From Anaerolineae bacterium (GTDB lineage: Bacteria > Chloroflexota > Anaerolineae > Aggregatilineales > Phototrophicaceae): DNA of 63,373 nt. Under the pieces are notes generated by a model. It was not told the origin of the DNA. It saw nothing but the letters and a program-made list of their open reading frames with translations, and did not search any database. The stretch spans positions 1 to 63,373 of the forward strand of contig JABWBO010000011.1 in assembly GCA_013360465.1 (NCBI GenBank). Direction: 5' to 3'. Below, one piece after another: positions 17,326 to 29,226 of the stretch (position 1 is its first letter; every line of letters starts with the position of its first letter). The position numbers and the translations under genes are program-made.

Positions 17326-17703
17326 TTACGATGCTACGCTGATTTCGTTGCCATCCGCCAGGCGAAGGCGGCGGCGTGACAGCAGCATGAAACCGGCAAG
17401 GAGGGCGACGCCAGCGGCGATCTGCACGCGCGGGGGCAGGTATCGGACGCGCTGAATCACGCCGCCCTGGTGCGCGCCGAGCAGGTCAGTCTTCAGGCGC
17501 TGGGCGAACCGCCGGGAGGGTTGAACCCCAACCAGCGTGACGTGCAAGCCCTGAATGAGCCTGAGAAATCCTTCGATTTCACCCCGCGACAAGGCGTAGC
17601 GCGATACGATACGGTCGAGATCGCGATCATCCGACACAATGGCGTCGGTGACAGCGCTCAGCAAATCGTGCAGATGACTCTCGGACTTGGAACCAGGGGT
17701 CAT
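17326..17703 (-). CDS. small membrane protein behind ECF sigma factor
   Basis: A 125-residue protein that begins at the ATG at 17703, only 7 bp after the ECF sigma factor gene. The first 85 residues are predicted soluble and helical (SRYALSRGEIEGFLRLIQGLHVTLVGVQP); one hydrophobic helix (VQIAAGVALLAGFMLLS, about 96-112) and a short basic tail follow. There is no zinc anti-sigma HxxxCxxC motif. Its position is typical of an anti-sigma factor, and the layout (cytoplasmic helices, one membrane span) is compatible, but this is inferred from context alone. Confidence 0.65.
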   Translation of the reverse strand: MTPGSKSESHLHDLLSAVTDAIVSDDRDLDRIVSRYALSRGEIEGFLRLIQGLHVTLVGVQPSRRFAQRLKTDLLGAHQGGVIQRVRYLPPRVQIAAGVALLAGFMLLSRRRLRLADGNEISVAS

Positions 17704-17710
17704 AGACGTT

Positions 17711-18340
17711 CTAGCTTTCCTTGATCTCGTTCGATGCAGGGAACTCATCAGGCATGGTTGGTTCCATCGCTTCGCGCAGCGCCAGGAGCGTGCGATGGTA
17801 GAGCGATTTGACGGCTCCCTCTGTGCGATCCATGATTTCACCGATTTCGGCGTTCGACAGACGTTCGACGAACTTGAGGACGAGGAGCTGCTGGCGCTCT
17901 TCTGGTAGGGCGTGCATGGCGGCGCGCAGGGCATCCAGCTCTTCGTCTTCCTCGGCTTTCTTATCGGGCGCATCGGTGCGCAAGCTCGCAGCGATGTATT
18001 CATCCAGCGGGATGACCTTGCGACGCCCCCGGTCGCGATGCCAGTTGGCGACCAGGTTATGGGCGATACGGTACAGCCACGCCTGAAAGGGGACGCCTCG
18101 TTCGGTGTACTGCTCAATATGCGACATCGCCCGAAAGAAGACGCGCGCCGTCACATCCTCGGCGTCGTGATGGTTGCCAGTGCGGTAGTAGACGTAGTTG
18201 TAAATCTTGTTCAGATAGCGCTCGTACAGGACGCCGAACGCTTCTTTGTCGCCGCCGCGCGCCAGGACAACCAGCTCGGAATCCGAGAGGCGTTTGAGTC
18301 CCTTGTGGGAAGGCAGGAGCCGCTTGCGCAGGTTCATCAT
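17711..18340 (-). CDS. ECF-family RNA polymerase sigma factor
   Basis: A sigma factor of about 209 residues with only regions 2 and 4. Region 2 spans roughly 20-95 (SDSELVVLARGGDKEAFGVLYERYLNKIYNYVYYRTG, DAEDVTARVFFRAM, FQAWLYRIAHNLVANWHRDRGRR); region 4 spans about 135-185 (LPEERQQLLVLKFVERLSNAEIGEIMDRTEGAVKSLYHRTLLALREAM). ECF factors redirect RNA polymerase to stress or envelope genes. The following gene encodes a one-span membrane protein that may hold it inactive. ATG codons lie at 18340 and 18337; a TTG at 18346 is a further option. Divergent from glyQS. Confidence 0.9.
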   Translation of the reverse strand: MMNLRKRLLPSHKGLKRLSDSELVVLARGGDKEAFGVLYERYLNKIYNYVYYRTGNHHDAEDVTARVFFRAMSHIEQYTERGVPFQAWLYRIAHNLVANWHRDRGRRKVIPLDEYIAASLRTDAPDKKAEEDEELDALRAAMHALPEERQQLLVLKFVERLSNAEIGEIMDRTEGAVKSLYHRTLLALREAMEPTMPDEFPASNEIKES

Positions 18341-18399
18341 CGACAATCATAACCCTGTTGTGCGTCGGGAGTTGCGCTCAATCCGCCAGATCGACCGTG

Positions 18400-18450
18400 T
18401 ATAATAATGGCGTTTTTTGGCGCAGCGCAGCTCATGCCCCGCTGGGCATG
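18400..18450 (+). promoter_or_regulatory. -10 box and leader hairpin of glyQS
   Basis: TATAAT at 18400-18405 lacks a well-spaced -35 (TTGCGC at 18372-18377 is 22 bases away). In the transcript leader a perfect 7-bp stem (18433-18439 with 18444-18450, loop CGCT) lies 28 bases before the ATG. No T-box features were recognised. Confidence 0.4.
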
Positions 18451-18478
18451 GTATTCGGAGAACGTGCAGGGCATCGGA

Positions 18479-21499
<3,021 letters not shown>

Positions 21500-21503
21500 G
21501 GTC

Positions 21504-21617
21504 TGTCTGCAAACAGCTCACCTCACCCCGTTTCGCTGCGCTCAACCGCCCCTCCAATTGGAGAGGGGCAGGGGGTGAGGTTGGGGTGAGGTTGTGTGAA
21601 AATCGGGTTTGCAGACA
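21504..21617. mobile_element. MITE-like inverted-repeat element
   Basis: A 114-base unit with perfect 11-bp terminal inverted repeats (TGTCTGCAAAC at 21504-21514 and its complement at 21607-21617), inner repeats of the CCTCACCCC / GGGGTGAGG type, and a perfect 12-base palindrome at its centre (21552-21563). The heptamer TTCTAGG occurs on both sides (21494-21500, 21620-21626), two or three bases from the ends, as a possible target duplication. It codes for nothing. Inserted right at the glyQS stop codon. Confidence 0.65.
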
Positions 21618-21773
21618 CATTCTAGGTCACACGTCGAGGACCATGAAGTCCGAGGAAGGATTATCTTTGACGAGGGCGGCGTGCAGAAAAAGGCATGGAA
21701 GCACCTTGTATAATTCCCTGCGCGCCGCCATTTATGCCACATCGGGAGAGTATGACCCATTCTGACCCCACTA
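21618..21773. other. gene-free stretch before the dnaG promoter
   Basis: No gene is seen. A TATAAT at 21709-21714 has no good -35 partner. The stretch may carry remains of regulatory sequence for dnaG. Confidence 0.35.
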
Positions 21774-21802
21774 TTGTGTGACTGTGTGAACATCTTTATA
21801 AT
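21774..21802 (+). promoter_or_regulatory. sigma-70 promoter of dnaG-rpoD
   Basis: TTGTGT (21774-21779), 17-base spacer, perfect TATAAT (21797-21802). The GTGTGA hexamer occurs twice across the -35. Transcription would start near 21809, which leaves too little leader for the ATG at 21815 and favours the GTG at 21830 as dnaG start. Confidence 0.75.
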
Positions 21803-21829
21803 GTTCGGGCAGTCATGGGGGACCCGGAC

Positions 21830-23851
21830 GTGTCCACTGTAGATGAAATCAAGTCACGGCTGGATATCGTGCAGTATATTCAGCAGTACGTACCTCTCAA
21901 GAAGCAGGGGAGATACCTGAAAGCCCCATGCCCCTTCCACAGCGAGAAGACCCCGTCATTTGTGGTCAACGAGGATCGGCAGACCTGGCGCTGCTTCGGC
22001 GCGTGCGCTGAGGGGGGCGACATCTTTCGATTCGCCATGAAATATCATGGCTGGACGTTCAGCGAGGCGCTGGAAGAGCTTGCCCGGCGCGCCGGCGTCG
22101 AACTGCACAAACCTTCACCAGAGCAGCGCGCTCAGCAGGATGAACTGGACCGCCTGCGTGGGCTGCTCAAACATGCCGCCGAGTACTTCCAGGATCACCT
22201 GTTCGACCGCAGCCGCAAGGACTCGCTGGCGGTGATGGACTATGCGCGTCGCAAGCGCGGCTTGACCGATGAAACGCTGTCGCACTTCCAGATCGGCTAT
22301 GCGCCGGAAGGCTGGCGGCATCTTCTGGAGGCATTCACCGCGCTCGGCTATGCGCCTGAGGACCTGCTGGCGGTCGGGCTGGTCAAGCAGAACGAGAAGG
22401 GCGACCTCTACGACGTGTTCCGCAACCGCCTGATGATCCCGATCTGCGACGAACGCGGGCGGGTGGTCGGGTTTGGGGCGCGGGCGCTGGCTGCGGACGA
22501 TAATCCTAAGTATCTCAATTCGCCGCAGACGCCCGTCTTCGATAAGGGTCGCCTGCTGTTCGCGTTGGATTTCGCCAAGGAACCGATTCGTGCCGACGGA
22601 AGCGTCGTGATCGTCGAAGGCTACATGGACGCCATTTCCGCGCATCAGGCGGGTTACAACAATGTCGTGGCGCAGATGGGCACTTCGCTGACCGAGGCGC
22701 AGCTGCGCCTCGTTGTACCTCGTCTGGCGAAGCGCGTCATCATGGCGCTGGATTCCGATCCTGCCGGACAGAATGCGACACGTCGTTCGCTTGAAGTGGC
22801 TCGTGAAGTGCTTCAGGCAGACTACGCTGGACGGCTGTCGGTCGATATGCGCGTGCTGCAAATCCCCGGCGCTAAAGACCCGGATGATCTGATCCGCGAG
22901 ATGCCGGGGGAATGGGCGAATCTGGTTGCGGCGGCGCTGCCTGTAGCCGAATTCGTCATCGACCTGGAACTGGCGCAGCTCCCCTCTAGCCCGTCCGTCC
23001 AGGAGCGGGAGGCTGCCGCGCGGCGGTTGCTGCCGATCCTGATGGCGACCGAAGACAGCATCTATCAGAGCGCCAATGTGCAGCTGCTGGCACTTCGCCT
23101 GAAGATGGACGAGCGCCGGCTGCTCAACTGGGCGTCGGATATTGTCGCCATCGAGCAGCGTGCGCCTCGCCCCCAACCGCCGAAAGGCGCAGAAGCATCT
23201 GATCGCCAGCCGGAGCCGCCGGAACTGTTGGAACCGCCGATGGAGCCTGTTTCCGCGGCAAGCCCGGCGCTGCCCAACCTGCCGACGGAGGACTTTTGCC
23301 TGCGCGCCTTTTTCGTTCAGCCCAGCCTGCTCTATGATGTCAACCGCAAGCTGCGAGAGCTGGCGGCAGAAGACGACGCGCTGCTTCAGACGGTACTCAC
23401 GGAATTCGCGCCGGAAGACTTCACGCGCGACAATAACCGTGCGCTGATGGGGGCGTTCCTGGAGGCGATGGCGCAGAACGACTCGCCGCCCTTGGAGTAT
23501 CTCGGCGCGTCTCTGCCAGATTCGCTGATCGTCGAGGCGCAGCGCATCATGACCGGCGAGTGGGATCGACTGCGCCCGCTTCTGCGTTATGGGCTTTCCG
23601 CTGATTTGGAGGAATGGCTGGCGCGCTATGGGGAGGGCGACAGTTTGCAGGCGCTGCGTGCAGCGCTCATCGACCAGTCCCTTCGACTGCGAGCGATCCG
23701 CTTGCAGCGTGAACGGGAAGAGATCGGCTATATGAGACCGGAAGACGGGTTTGACGAAAATGCAATTTCGTCTTACATTGCACGTTCATTACGCGCCAAG
23801 CAGTTGATCGATGCTGAACTCAGCCGCCGGACGCGATTCGCGCGCTCGTGA
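21830..23851 (+). CDS. dnaG: DNA primase
   Basis: The primase lays down RNA primers for the replication fork together with DnaB. The N-terminal zinc-binding domain shows CPFHSEKTPSF near 34-44 and CFGAC near 56-60. The RNA polymerase core follows with the TOPRIM motifs IVEGYMDAISAHQAG near 262-276 and ALDSDPAGQNATRRS near 305-319. A Pro/Glu-rich linker near 445-480 leads to the helicase-binding C-terminal domain. The protein has 673 residues from the GTG at 21830, which is preceded by GGGGGA and begins at the conserved STVDEIKSRLDIV. The ATG at 21815 is less likely because of the promoter position. First gene of a dnaG-rpoD operon. Confidence 0.96.
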   Translation: MSTVDEIKSRLDIVQYIQQYVPLKKQGRYLKAPCPFHSEKTPSFVVNEDRQTWRCFGACAEGGDIFRFAMKYHGWTFSEALEELARRAGVELHKPSPEQRAQQDELDRLRGLLKHAAEYFQDHLFDRSRKDSLAVMDYARRKRGLTDETLSHFQIGYAPEGWRHLLEAFTALGYAPEDLLAVGLVKQNEKGDLYDVFRNRLMIPICDERGRVVGFGARALAADDNPKYLNSPQTPVFDKGRLLFALDFAKEPIRADGSVVIVEGYMDAISAHQAGYNNVVAQMGTSLTEAQLRLVVPRLAKRVIMALDSDPAGQNATRRSLEVAREVLQADYAGRLSVDMRVLQIPGAKDPDDLIREMPGEWANLVAAALPVAEFVIDLELAQLPSSPSVQEREAAARRLLPILMATEDSIYQSANVQLLALRLKMDERRLLNWASDIVAIEQRAPRPQPPKGAEASDRQPEPPELLEPPMEPVSAASPALPNLPTEDFCLRAFFVQPSLLYDVNRKLRELAAEDDALLQTVLTEFAPEDFTRDNNRALMGAFLEAMAQNDSPPLEYLGASLPDSLIVEAQRIMTGEWDRLRPLLRYGLSADLEEWLARYGEGDSLQALRAALIDQSLRLRAIRLQREREEIGYMRPEDGFDENAISSYIARSLRAKQLIDAELSRRTRFARS

Positions 23852-23881
23852 AGCATCCGCCCGTGTAACTGGGAAGTAACT

Positions 23882-25501
23882 ATGGCAAAGAAACAAACAC
23901 GACCAGCCAAGAAAGCAAACGACGAGTTCAAGCCGGATGCTGAGGAACCGATGGAAGACGCCGAGGGCGACTTCGACTTCGAGGATGATCTCGACGACAG
24001 CATGGACGACTCGCTGTATGAGTCGATAAGCCTTCAGGATGACGATAATATGGGGGCGATGCTTCTGGATGATGATCTGGAAGACATCGATGATGACCTG
24101 CTGCTTGACGACTCAGCGCGTATGGATGCTGCGGCGCTTTCTGACGACCCGGTGCGTATGTACCTGAAGGAAATCGGACAGGTGCCGCTGCTCAGCCCGG
24201 CGCGCGAGACCTGGCTGAGCGTGCAGATCGCCGCTGAGCGTCTGGTACACAGCTATTCTGGCGCTGCTGAGGCGAGAGAATCCACGCAGTCGGTTGTCCG
24301 TCAGGCGTATCAACTGGTTTTCGGCGCCTGGAACACCCTGAACAAGAAGCTCGGCGACCGCGCTGCTGCACCTGATCTGAAGGCGATTATCGACGAGACG
24401 CGGTTCATTCGCAGCGATGCCGATTCGCATGGTGCGTCGTACATCCGCGAATTCCTGCGCACCGGCGACTGGGGGCGCGATGACGCCTGGAATCAGGTCG
24501 CGCAGGCATTGTTCGATGTGGTTCACGGCTTGCTCTTGATTCCGATGAATCAGCAGGATCAGATTGTGGCGTACTGGAAGCAGCACACGACGCTTCCGAG
24601 CCAGGAGTTGTTTGCGAAGTGGCTTCAGGACGATGACTCGCTGGATGAGACATTCAGCGATCTAAGTGCCGACCTGGAGATCGGCTCCAAGAATGCTATC
24701 GAGTCGCTCACGCGCGCCAATCTGCGCCTCGTCGTCAGTGTCGCCAAGCGCTATATGGGGCGAGGGATCAACTTTCTTGATCTGATTCAGGAAGGCAACA
24801 TCGGACTGCTGCGCGCGGTGGCGAAGTTCGAGCATACCAAGGGCTTCAAATTCAGTACCTACGCGACCTGGTGGATTCGCCAGGCGATCAGCCGGGCGAT
24901 TGCCGATCAAGCGCGCACCATCCGCATTCCAGTACACATGGTAGAGACGATCAACCGGCTGATGCGCGTGCAGCGCACGCTGACCCAGGAATTGGGTGCG
25001 GAGCCGAGCGCCGAGCAGATCGCGCTGGAAATGGACTTCCTGACAGCGGACGAGACCAAGGCGATCAAGGCGATTCGCCAGGATGGGCTGCGGCTTGACC
25101 CCGGCTTGCAGCGCAAGCTGCGGCGGGCGGCGCAGAAGGTGCGCAAGATCATGCGATTGAGCCAGGAACCGATGAGCCTGGAAATGCCTATTGGGCAGGA
25201 AGACAACAGCTTGTTGGGCGACTTCATCGAAGATGACAAGATGCCCGGACCGGTAGATGTCGCCAGCCGCCAGCTTCTTAAGGAGCAGATTCGTTCAGCG
25301 CTGGGGGTGCTGAGCGAGCGCGAGCGCGAGGTGCTGGAAATGCGCTTTGGTCTGGTCGATGGTCAGGACCACACGCTGGAAGAAGTCGGTAAGCACTTCG
25401 GCGTTACGCGCGAGCGGATTCGCCAGATCGAGGCGAAGGCGCTGCGCAAACTGCGGCATCCGACGCGCAGCCGCCAGCTTCGCGACTACCTGGAGTTGTA
25501 A
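23882..25501 (+). CDS. rpoD: RNA polymerase sigma factor, RpoD/SigA family
   Basis: A 539-residue sigma-70 factor. The first 85 residues are strongly acidic and do not look like region 1.1. Region 1.2 ([23 protein letters not shown]) is followed by an insertion of about 130 residues, then region 2 from about 277 ([34 protein letters not shown]), region 3, and region 4 with [23 protein letters not shown] at the end. It directs RNA polymerase to promoters. It lies 30 bp behind dnaG, as in the classic macromolecular synthesis operon, though rpsU is absent. A second RpoD-family gene lies at 43401-44570 and has region 1.1. Which one is the main housekeeping factor cannot be decided here. Confidence 0.95.
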   Translation: MAKKQTRPAKKANDEFKPDAEEPMEDAEGDFDFEDDLDDSMDDSLYESISLQDDDNMGAMLLDDDLEDIDDDLLLDDSARMDAAALSDDPVRMYLKEIGQVPLLSPARETWLSVQIAAERLVHSYSGAAEARESTQSVVRQAYQLVFGAWNTLNKKLGDRAAAPDLKAIIDETRFIRSDADSHGASYIREFLRTGDWGRDDAWNQVAQALFDVVHGLLLIPMNQQDQIVAYWKQHTTLPSQELFAKWLQDDDSLDETFSDLSADLEIGSKNAIESLTRANLRLVVSVAKRYMGRGINFLDLIQEGNIGLLRAVAKFEHTKGFKFSTYATWWIRQAISRAIADQARTIRIPVHMVETINRLMRVQRTLTQELGAEPSAEQIALEMDFLTADETKAIKAIRQDGLRLDPGLQRKLRRAAQKVRKIMRLSQEPMSLEMPIGQEDNSLLGDFIEDDKMPGPVDVASRQLLKEQIRSALGVLSEREREVLEMRFGLVDGQDHTLEEVGKHFGVTRERIRQIEAKALRKLRHPTRSRQLRDYLEL

Positions 25502-25532
25502 GAAAAAGGGCAGCCGTCGCTGCCCTTTTTCT
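25501..25532. terminator. bidirectional terminator between rpoD and the phosphoribosyltransferase gene
   Basis: A perfect 13-bp stem (25501-25513 with 25520-25532, loop CCGTCG) with an A-run on one side and a T-run on the other, so it works as an intrinsic terminator in both directions. It touches both stop codons. Confidence 0.92.
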
Positions 25533-26086
25533 CAGTCCACCCAAACCGGCAGATGACCCAGTGCGATGATGTTGCTCCATCTGGCGCGGTCGCCCTCGGT
25601 GAGGATTGCTGCCTCGGCGACAATCGTCGCGCCGGCTTTGTTCATCAGCAGATGCATTCCCTGAAGCGTGCTGCCGGTGGATATGACATCATCGATGAGC
25701 GCCACTTTTTTATCCTGCAGCGTATGGCGATCCTTTTCGTCGAGGAAGAGAAGCTGTGGTTCGCCCGTCGTGATGCTGAGCGTTTCTGAAGCCAGCGCGT
25801 CGCCCATGTAGGGTTTTAGCGTCTTGCGCAGCACCACATAGGGGATACCCAGCTCAACCGCCAGCACGTGAGCGATGGGGATCGACTTGGCTTCGGGCGT
25901 GACCAACAGATCTATGGGGCGGTCGCGCAGCTTTTCGGCGAGCGCCCTGGCTGCCGCCTGGACCAATTCGGTGTCACCCAGGATATTCAGGATAGCGATA
26001 CGAACGCCGGGTTTGATTTCGAACAGCCGAAGATTGCGCTGTACTCCGGCTATCTCGATGGGGTAGGTCTCGTAGGTTGAAGTCAT
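25532..26086 (-). CDS. purine-type phosphoribosyltransferase (Apt-like)
   Basis: A 184-residue type I phosphoribosyltransferase. The PRPP-binding loop is KVALIDDVISTGSTLQGM near 125-142, the family's signature of two acidic residues followed by TGST. A PEAKSIPIAHVLAVELGIPYVVLRK segment near 64-88 is typical of adenine/xanthine phosphoribosyltransferases and the PurR effector domain. It likely salvages a purine base to the nucleotide. The substrate (adenine, guanine or xanthine) cannot be told. Convergent with rpoD and sharing its terminator. Confidence 0.83.
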   Translation of the reverse strand: MTSTYETYPIEIAGVQRNLRLFEIKPGVRIAILNILGDTELVQAAARALAEKLRDRPIDLLVTPEAKSIPIAHVLAVELGIPYVVLRKTLKPYMGDALASETLSITTGEPQLLFLDEKDRHTLQDKKVALIDDVISTGSTLQGMHLLMNKAGATIVAEAAILTEGDRARWSNIIALGHLPVWVD

Positions 26087-26158
26087 AAGCGCGTTTGCTC
26101 CTGTCGATGGTTCGAGGCGACAAGCCGCGCTATTTTAGCACATGCTGCTGCAGGGCTG

Positions 26159-26599
26159 TCAGTTGCCGATCTCGTGGTAGCGTTTCACACGCCGAAAGAT
26201 TTCCATGAACGCGACAAGGATATCAGACGTGGTGACGATGCCGACCAGCGTTTCTCCCAGCATCACCGGAAGACTGCTGATGTGGTGGTCGAGCATCAGT
26301 CGAACCGCTTCGTCGGCGTCGGCATCCGGTTCGATAGAGACCGGCGCGGGGGTCATGATGGTGCGCACGCGCAGGTTGTTGATCAGTTCTTCATCCTGCC
26401 AGCGGTCGCGCAGGATGTGTGGCGAGTTCAGGGCAGTTCGCAGATCGCGGTCGCTGACGATGCCAACGACCTGACCATTGGAATTCATGACGGGCAGATG
26501 GCGGCACTGATGGTGATCCATTATCTCCAGCGCCTGTCTCAGGCTTCCATCCTGATGGATTGTCACCGGTTTTGCCGTCATTATGTCGGAAACGTTCAT
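26159..26599 (-). CDS. CBS-pair domain protein
   Basis: 146 residues consisting almost only of two CBS motifs (VSDIMTAKPVTIHQDGSLRQALEIM to about 55; VRTIMTPAPVSIEPDADADEAVRLM from about 80) with a short helical tail. Such Bateman modules bind adenosine nucleotides and sense energy state. Start at the ATG at 26599, which has GAGGTG just upstream. It lies about 100 bp behind a second CBS gene on the same strand; the GC-rich space between (26600-26696) shows no clear signal. Partner unknown. Confidence 0.88.
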   Translation of the reverse strand: MNVSDIMTAKPVTIHQDGSLRQALEIMDHHQCRHLPVMNSNGQVVGIVSDRDLRTALNSPHILRDRWQDEELINNLRVRTIMTPAPVSIEPDADADEAVRLMLDHHISSLPVMLGETLVGIVTTSDILVAFMEIFRRVKRYHEIGN

Positions 26600-26696
26600 C
26601 ACCACCTCGCTGCTTCGTGAGGGCGTCCCCCCCCTATGCGCACCCAGGGGGCGGGCGTACGACCCACCCCAGCGTATCAGCGCTTCGAAATAGAGA

Positions 26697-27152
26697 TCAG
26701 GAATTGGCTTGTGTCTCTGGCGTGAGCGCTTTCGAGCGCGATTCGACCAGCATGCGGAAGATGTCCGACTCGGTGATGATGCCGACGAGATGCTTCTGAT
26801 CATCGATAACTGGCAGCCCACTCACCTTCTTCTCCAGCATGATGCGTGCAGCATCGATGATGAAATCGTCGGCGCGTACGGTCGAGACTTTGCGAGTCAT
26901 GACCTTTTCGATGGTGAGCTGCGCCCACAGATAGTTCAGTTCCCAGATGCTCAGCGTCGTTGCGTCAGACGGACTGGCTTCGCGTACATCCCCAAGCGTG
27001 ACGATTCCGATAAGGGTGTCGTGTTCCACGACGGGAAGGCGGCGAATGCCATATTCTTTCATCATCTGATGCGCTGTGCTGATGGGTGTGTCCGGCGTGA
27101 CACTAATAACGGGTGCAGTCATCCACTCGCGCACAGTAATATTGTCAAGCAT
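26697..27152 (-). CDS. CBS-pair domain protein
   Basis: 151 residues with two CBS motifs: VREWMTAPVISVTPDTPISTAHQMM to about 55 and IEKVMTRKVSTVRADDFIIDAARIM from about 82, each followed by a LPVV or LPVI strand and a GIVT/GIIT turn. The 25-residue segment between the two motifs (SIWELNYLWAQLT) is a helix seen in free-standing CBS proteins. Probably a nucleotide-binding sensor; same strand and type as the next gene, from which it likely arose by duplication. Downstream of the GAF histidine kinase gene. Confidence 0.88.
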   Translation of the reverse strand: MLDNITVREWMTAPVISVTPDTPISTAHQMMKEYGIRRLPVVEHDTLIGIVTLGDVREASPSDATTLSIWELNYLWAQLTIEKVMTRKVSTVRADDFIIDAARIMLEKKVSGLPVIDDQKHLVGIITESDIFRMLVESRSKALTPETQANS

Positions 27153-27262
27153 CGTGCAGTGCCTCCAGCCTAGTCTAGTTGCCTACACAATAGACGAGAC
27201 CACGCAAACGATGGTACTGTCGTTTGCGTGACGAACGTCACGCGGTCCTGAAATGGATGATT

Positions 27263-28411
27263 TCAGACCGGGATCGCCAGTGCGATGCGCGTGCCTTTGC
27301 CCTTGCTGCTGCTGATTTCGACGCGCCAGCGGTTCAGTTCTGCTCGTTTCTTCATGTTGCGCAGCCCCAGCCCGCTCACATTCTCGATGCGCGCCACATC
27401 GAAACCGACGCCATCATCCTCGAACACAATGTGCATGACCTTGGGGGCACTGGTGATCTCGATCTTCAGCGTCCGCGCGTGAGCGTGGCGGACCACGTTG
27501 CTGATCACCTCGTTCGCCATCTGACAGATCGACTCGTAGGTCGTCTGTGGCAGCGTCGGCGAATTGCCGTCGTCGCGAATGGCAACTTCCAGGCTCGGCG
27601 GGATATGCAGACGATCCAGGACCTCATGCAGGCAGTCGGCGAGCGGCTGCGATTCGGAATCGCCTGAACGGAGTTCCTGGATGTAGCGGCGAATATCGGT
27701 GATTACACTGTCCAGATCATGCATGACCTGGGTCAGATCATCAGCCCGCATCTGTTCGCTGGTGCGGATGAGTTCGATGTACATGCCCACTGCATAGAGA
27801 GTCTGGATGACTCCGTCGTGCAGTTCCATGCCGATTCGCTCGCGCTCTTCCAGGCGGGACACGCGGCGTTCCCGGTCGCGCAGCTGCGCGCCGGAGATTG
27901 CCAGCGCTGCATAGCCGGCGATCACCTCGATCACCTGCTGATCTTCCTCTGAAAAAGGGTCTCCGTTGATCTTGTCAGAGAGGTAGAGCATCCCGTAGAG
28001 GTTTTCCCCGATGATGATCGGCACACCCAGGAAGCTGGTCATCGTCGGATGGAATTCCGGAAAGCCGATCGAGCGCGGATCATCCTGCATGCGCTCCAGC
28101 CGAATCGGACGCAGATCACGAATGATCGCTCCCAGCAGACCGCGCCCTTCGGGAAGGCGACCGATTTTCCCTACGGTCTCGCTGTCGATGCCGGAGAAGC
28201 GAAAATGGCGAAGCCCCCCAGCGCTGTTGGGGATTCCCAACGCAGCGTAGCGCGCGCCGACCAGCTCGCGGGCAGAATCAGCGATTCGCTCCAGAGTCTC
28301 GCCCACCGTGTCTGCTTCGGTTGCGTACATCGCATGAGAGGCGATGTTCGTGAGCCTTGGCAGGATGAATGACATGGCATACTCAGAACTTGTGTCACTT
28401 TTCATCAGCAT
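27263..28411 (-). CDS. GAF-domain sensor histidine kinase, NarL-type (HisKA_3)
   Basis: 382 residues, no membrane span, so a soluble sensor. A GAF domain (about 35-175) comes first. The HisKA_3 dimerisation box is EERERIGMELHDGVIQTLYAVGM with phosphorylated His198. The ATPase part has the N box NEVISNVVRHAHA, G1 DDGVGFD and G2 GLGLRNM near the end. These kinases pair with LuxR-type regulators, and such a gene starts 63 bp away in the opposite direction (28475-29164), so the two are a divergent two-component system. The GAF ligand is unknown. Start uncertain: ATG at 28411, 28405 or further in. Confidence 0.9.
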   Translation of the reverse strand: MLMKSDTSSEYAMSFILPRLTNIASHAMYATEADTVGETLERIADSARELVGARYAALGIPNSAGGLRHFRFSGIDSETVGKIGRLPEGRGLLGAIIRDLRPIRLERMQDDPRSIGFPEFHPTMTSFLGVPIIIGENLYGMLYLSDKINGDPFSEEDQQVIEVIAGYAALAISGAQLRDRERRVSRLEERERIGMELHDGVIQTLYAVGMYIELIRTSEQMRADDLTQVMHDLDSVITDIRRYIQELRSGDSESQPLADCLHEVLDRLHIPPSLEVAIRDDGNSPTLPQTTYESICQMANEVISNVVRHAHARTLKIEITSAPKVMHIVFEDDGVGFDVARIENVSGLGLRNMKKRAELNRWRVEISSSKGKGTRIALAIPV

Positions 28412-28474
28412 AACATCTTGCTAGAGTGTAGAATACGTGTATTGTACCGAAATAACAAATAGCGAGCTATTGCG

Positions 28475-29164
28475 ATGACCAAGGTTGTCAGAATCCTCAT
28501 CGCTGATGATCATGCTGTCGTGCGCGCCGGTTTGCGCGCACTTCTTGAACGGCAGGGACACTTTCGCGTCGTCGCTGAAGCCTCTACGGGTGAAGAGGCG
28601 ATTGCCAAGGCGCAGGAACATCAGCCAGACGTTGCCGTGCTGGACATTCGCATGCCCGGCGTCTCCGGAATCGAAGCGTGCCGTCGGATCGTCGAATCAG
28701 TGGCGGGCTGTCGCGTCATCATGCTTACCTCGTATGCGGAAGACGAGCTGCTTTTCACCGCGATCCAAGCCGGGGCATCAGGATATCTGCTGAAACGCAT
28801 TGGCGATAACGAACTGGTGCAGGCGGTAGAGCGCGTCAGCCGCGGCGAGGGCATGCTTGATCCCGCCATGACCTCGACGGTCTTTGCCGAGATGCGCAAG
28901 GCGAATCAGGCGCAGCACGCCGCTGCCTTTGCCGAACTGACAGCGCAGGAACTGGCGGTGCTGGCGCTGGTGGCGCAAGGACTGACCAACCGCCAGATCG
29001 CGGTGAAGCTGTACCTTGGGGAAGGAACGGTTCGAAATTACGTCAGCAGCGTCCTGGCGAAAATTGGCGTGTCCAACCGGGCGGAAGCAGCCGCTTATGC
29101 CGTCAAGCACAATATCACGGAGCTGGTTCCGCCGACAGCGCTCACCAAGGATGAGGAAGGCTAG
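28475..29164 (+). CDS. NarL/LuxR-family response regulator
   Basis: 229 residues: receiver domain with Asp11-Asp12 and phosphate acceptor Asp57 in AVLDIRMPG, switch Thr in MLTSYAEDE and Lys in LLKRIGDNE; then a LuxR-type helix-turn-helix from about 155 (LTAQELAVLALVAQGLTNRQIAVKLYLGEGTVRNYVSSVLAKIGVSNRAEA). It binds DNA as a dimer when phosphorylated. The likely kinase is the divergent GAF histidine kinase. It ends at an intrinsic terminator, so it is probably a single-gene transcript. Confidence 0.93.
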   Translation: MTKVVRILIADDHAVVRAGLRALLERQGHFRVVAEASTGEEAIAKAQEHQPDVAVLDIRMPGVSGIEACRRIVESVAGCRVIMLTSYAEDELLFTAIQAGASGYLLKRIGDNELVQAVERVSRGEGMLDPAMTSTVFAEMRKANQAQHAAAFAELTAQELAVLALVAQGLTNRQIAVKLYLGEGTVRNYVSSVLAKIGVSNRAEAAAYAVKHNITELVPPTALTKDEEG

Positions 29165-29188
29165 GCGCGGCAAGACTGGAAAAGCTGA

Positions 29189-29213
29189 GGGGGCGGTATA
29201 CACCGCCCCTTTT
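29189..29213 (+). terminator. intrinsic terminator of the LuxR-type regulator gene
   Basis: 8-bp GC-rich stem (29190-29197 with 29202-29209, loop ATAC) followed by TTTT. It may also serve the convergent universal stress protein gene, but there the T-run is missing. Confidence 0.8.
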
Positions 29214-29226
29214 GATTCACAGAGGA

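Noticed and set aside
18433-18450. T-box or riboswitch before glyQS
   Set aside because: Only one short hairpin is present; no T-box sequence or terminator/antiterminator pair was recognised.
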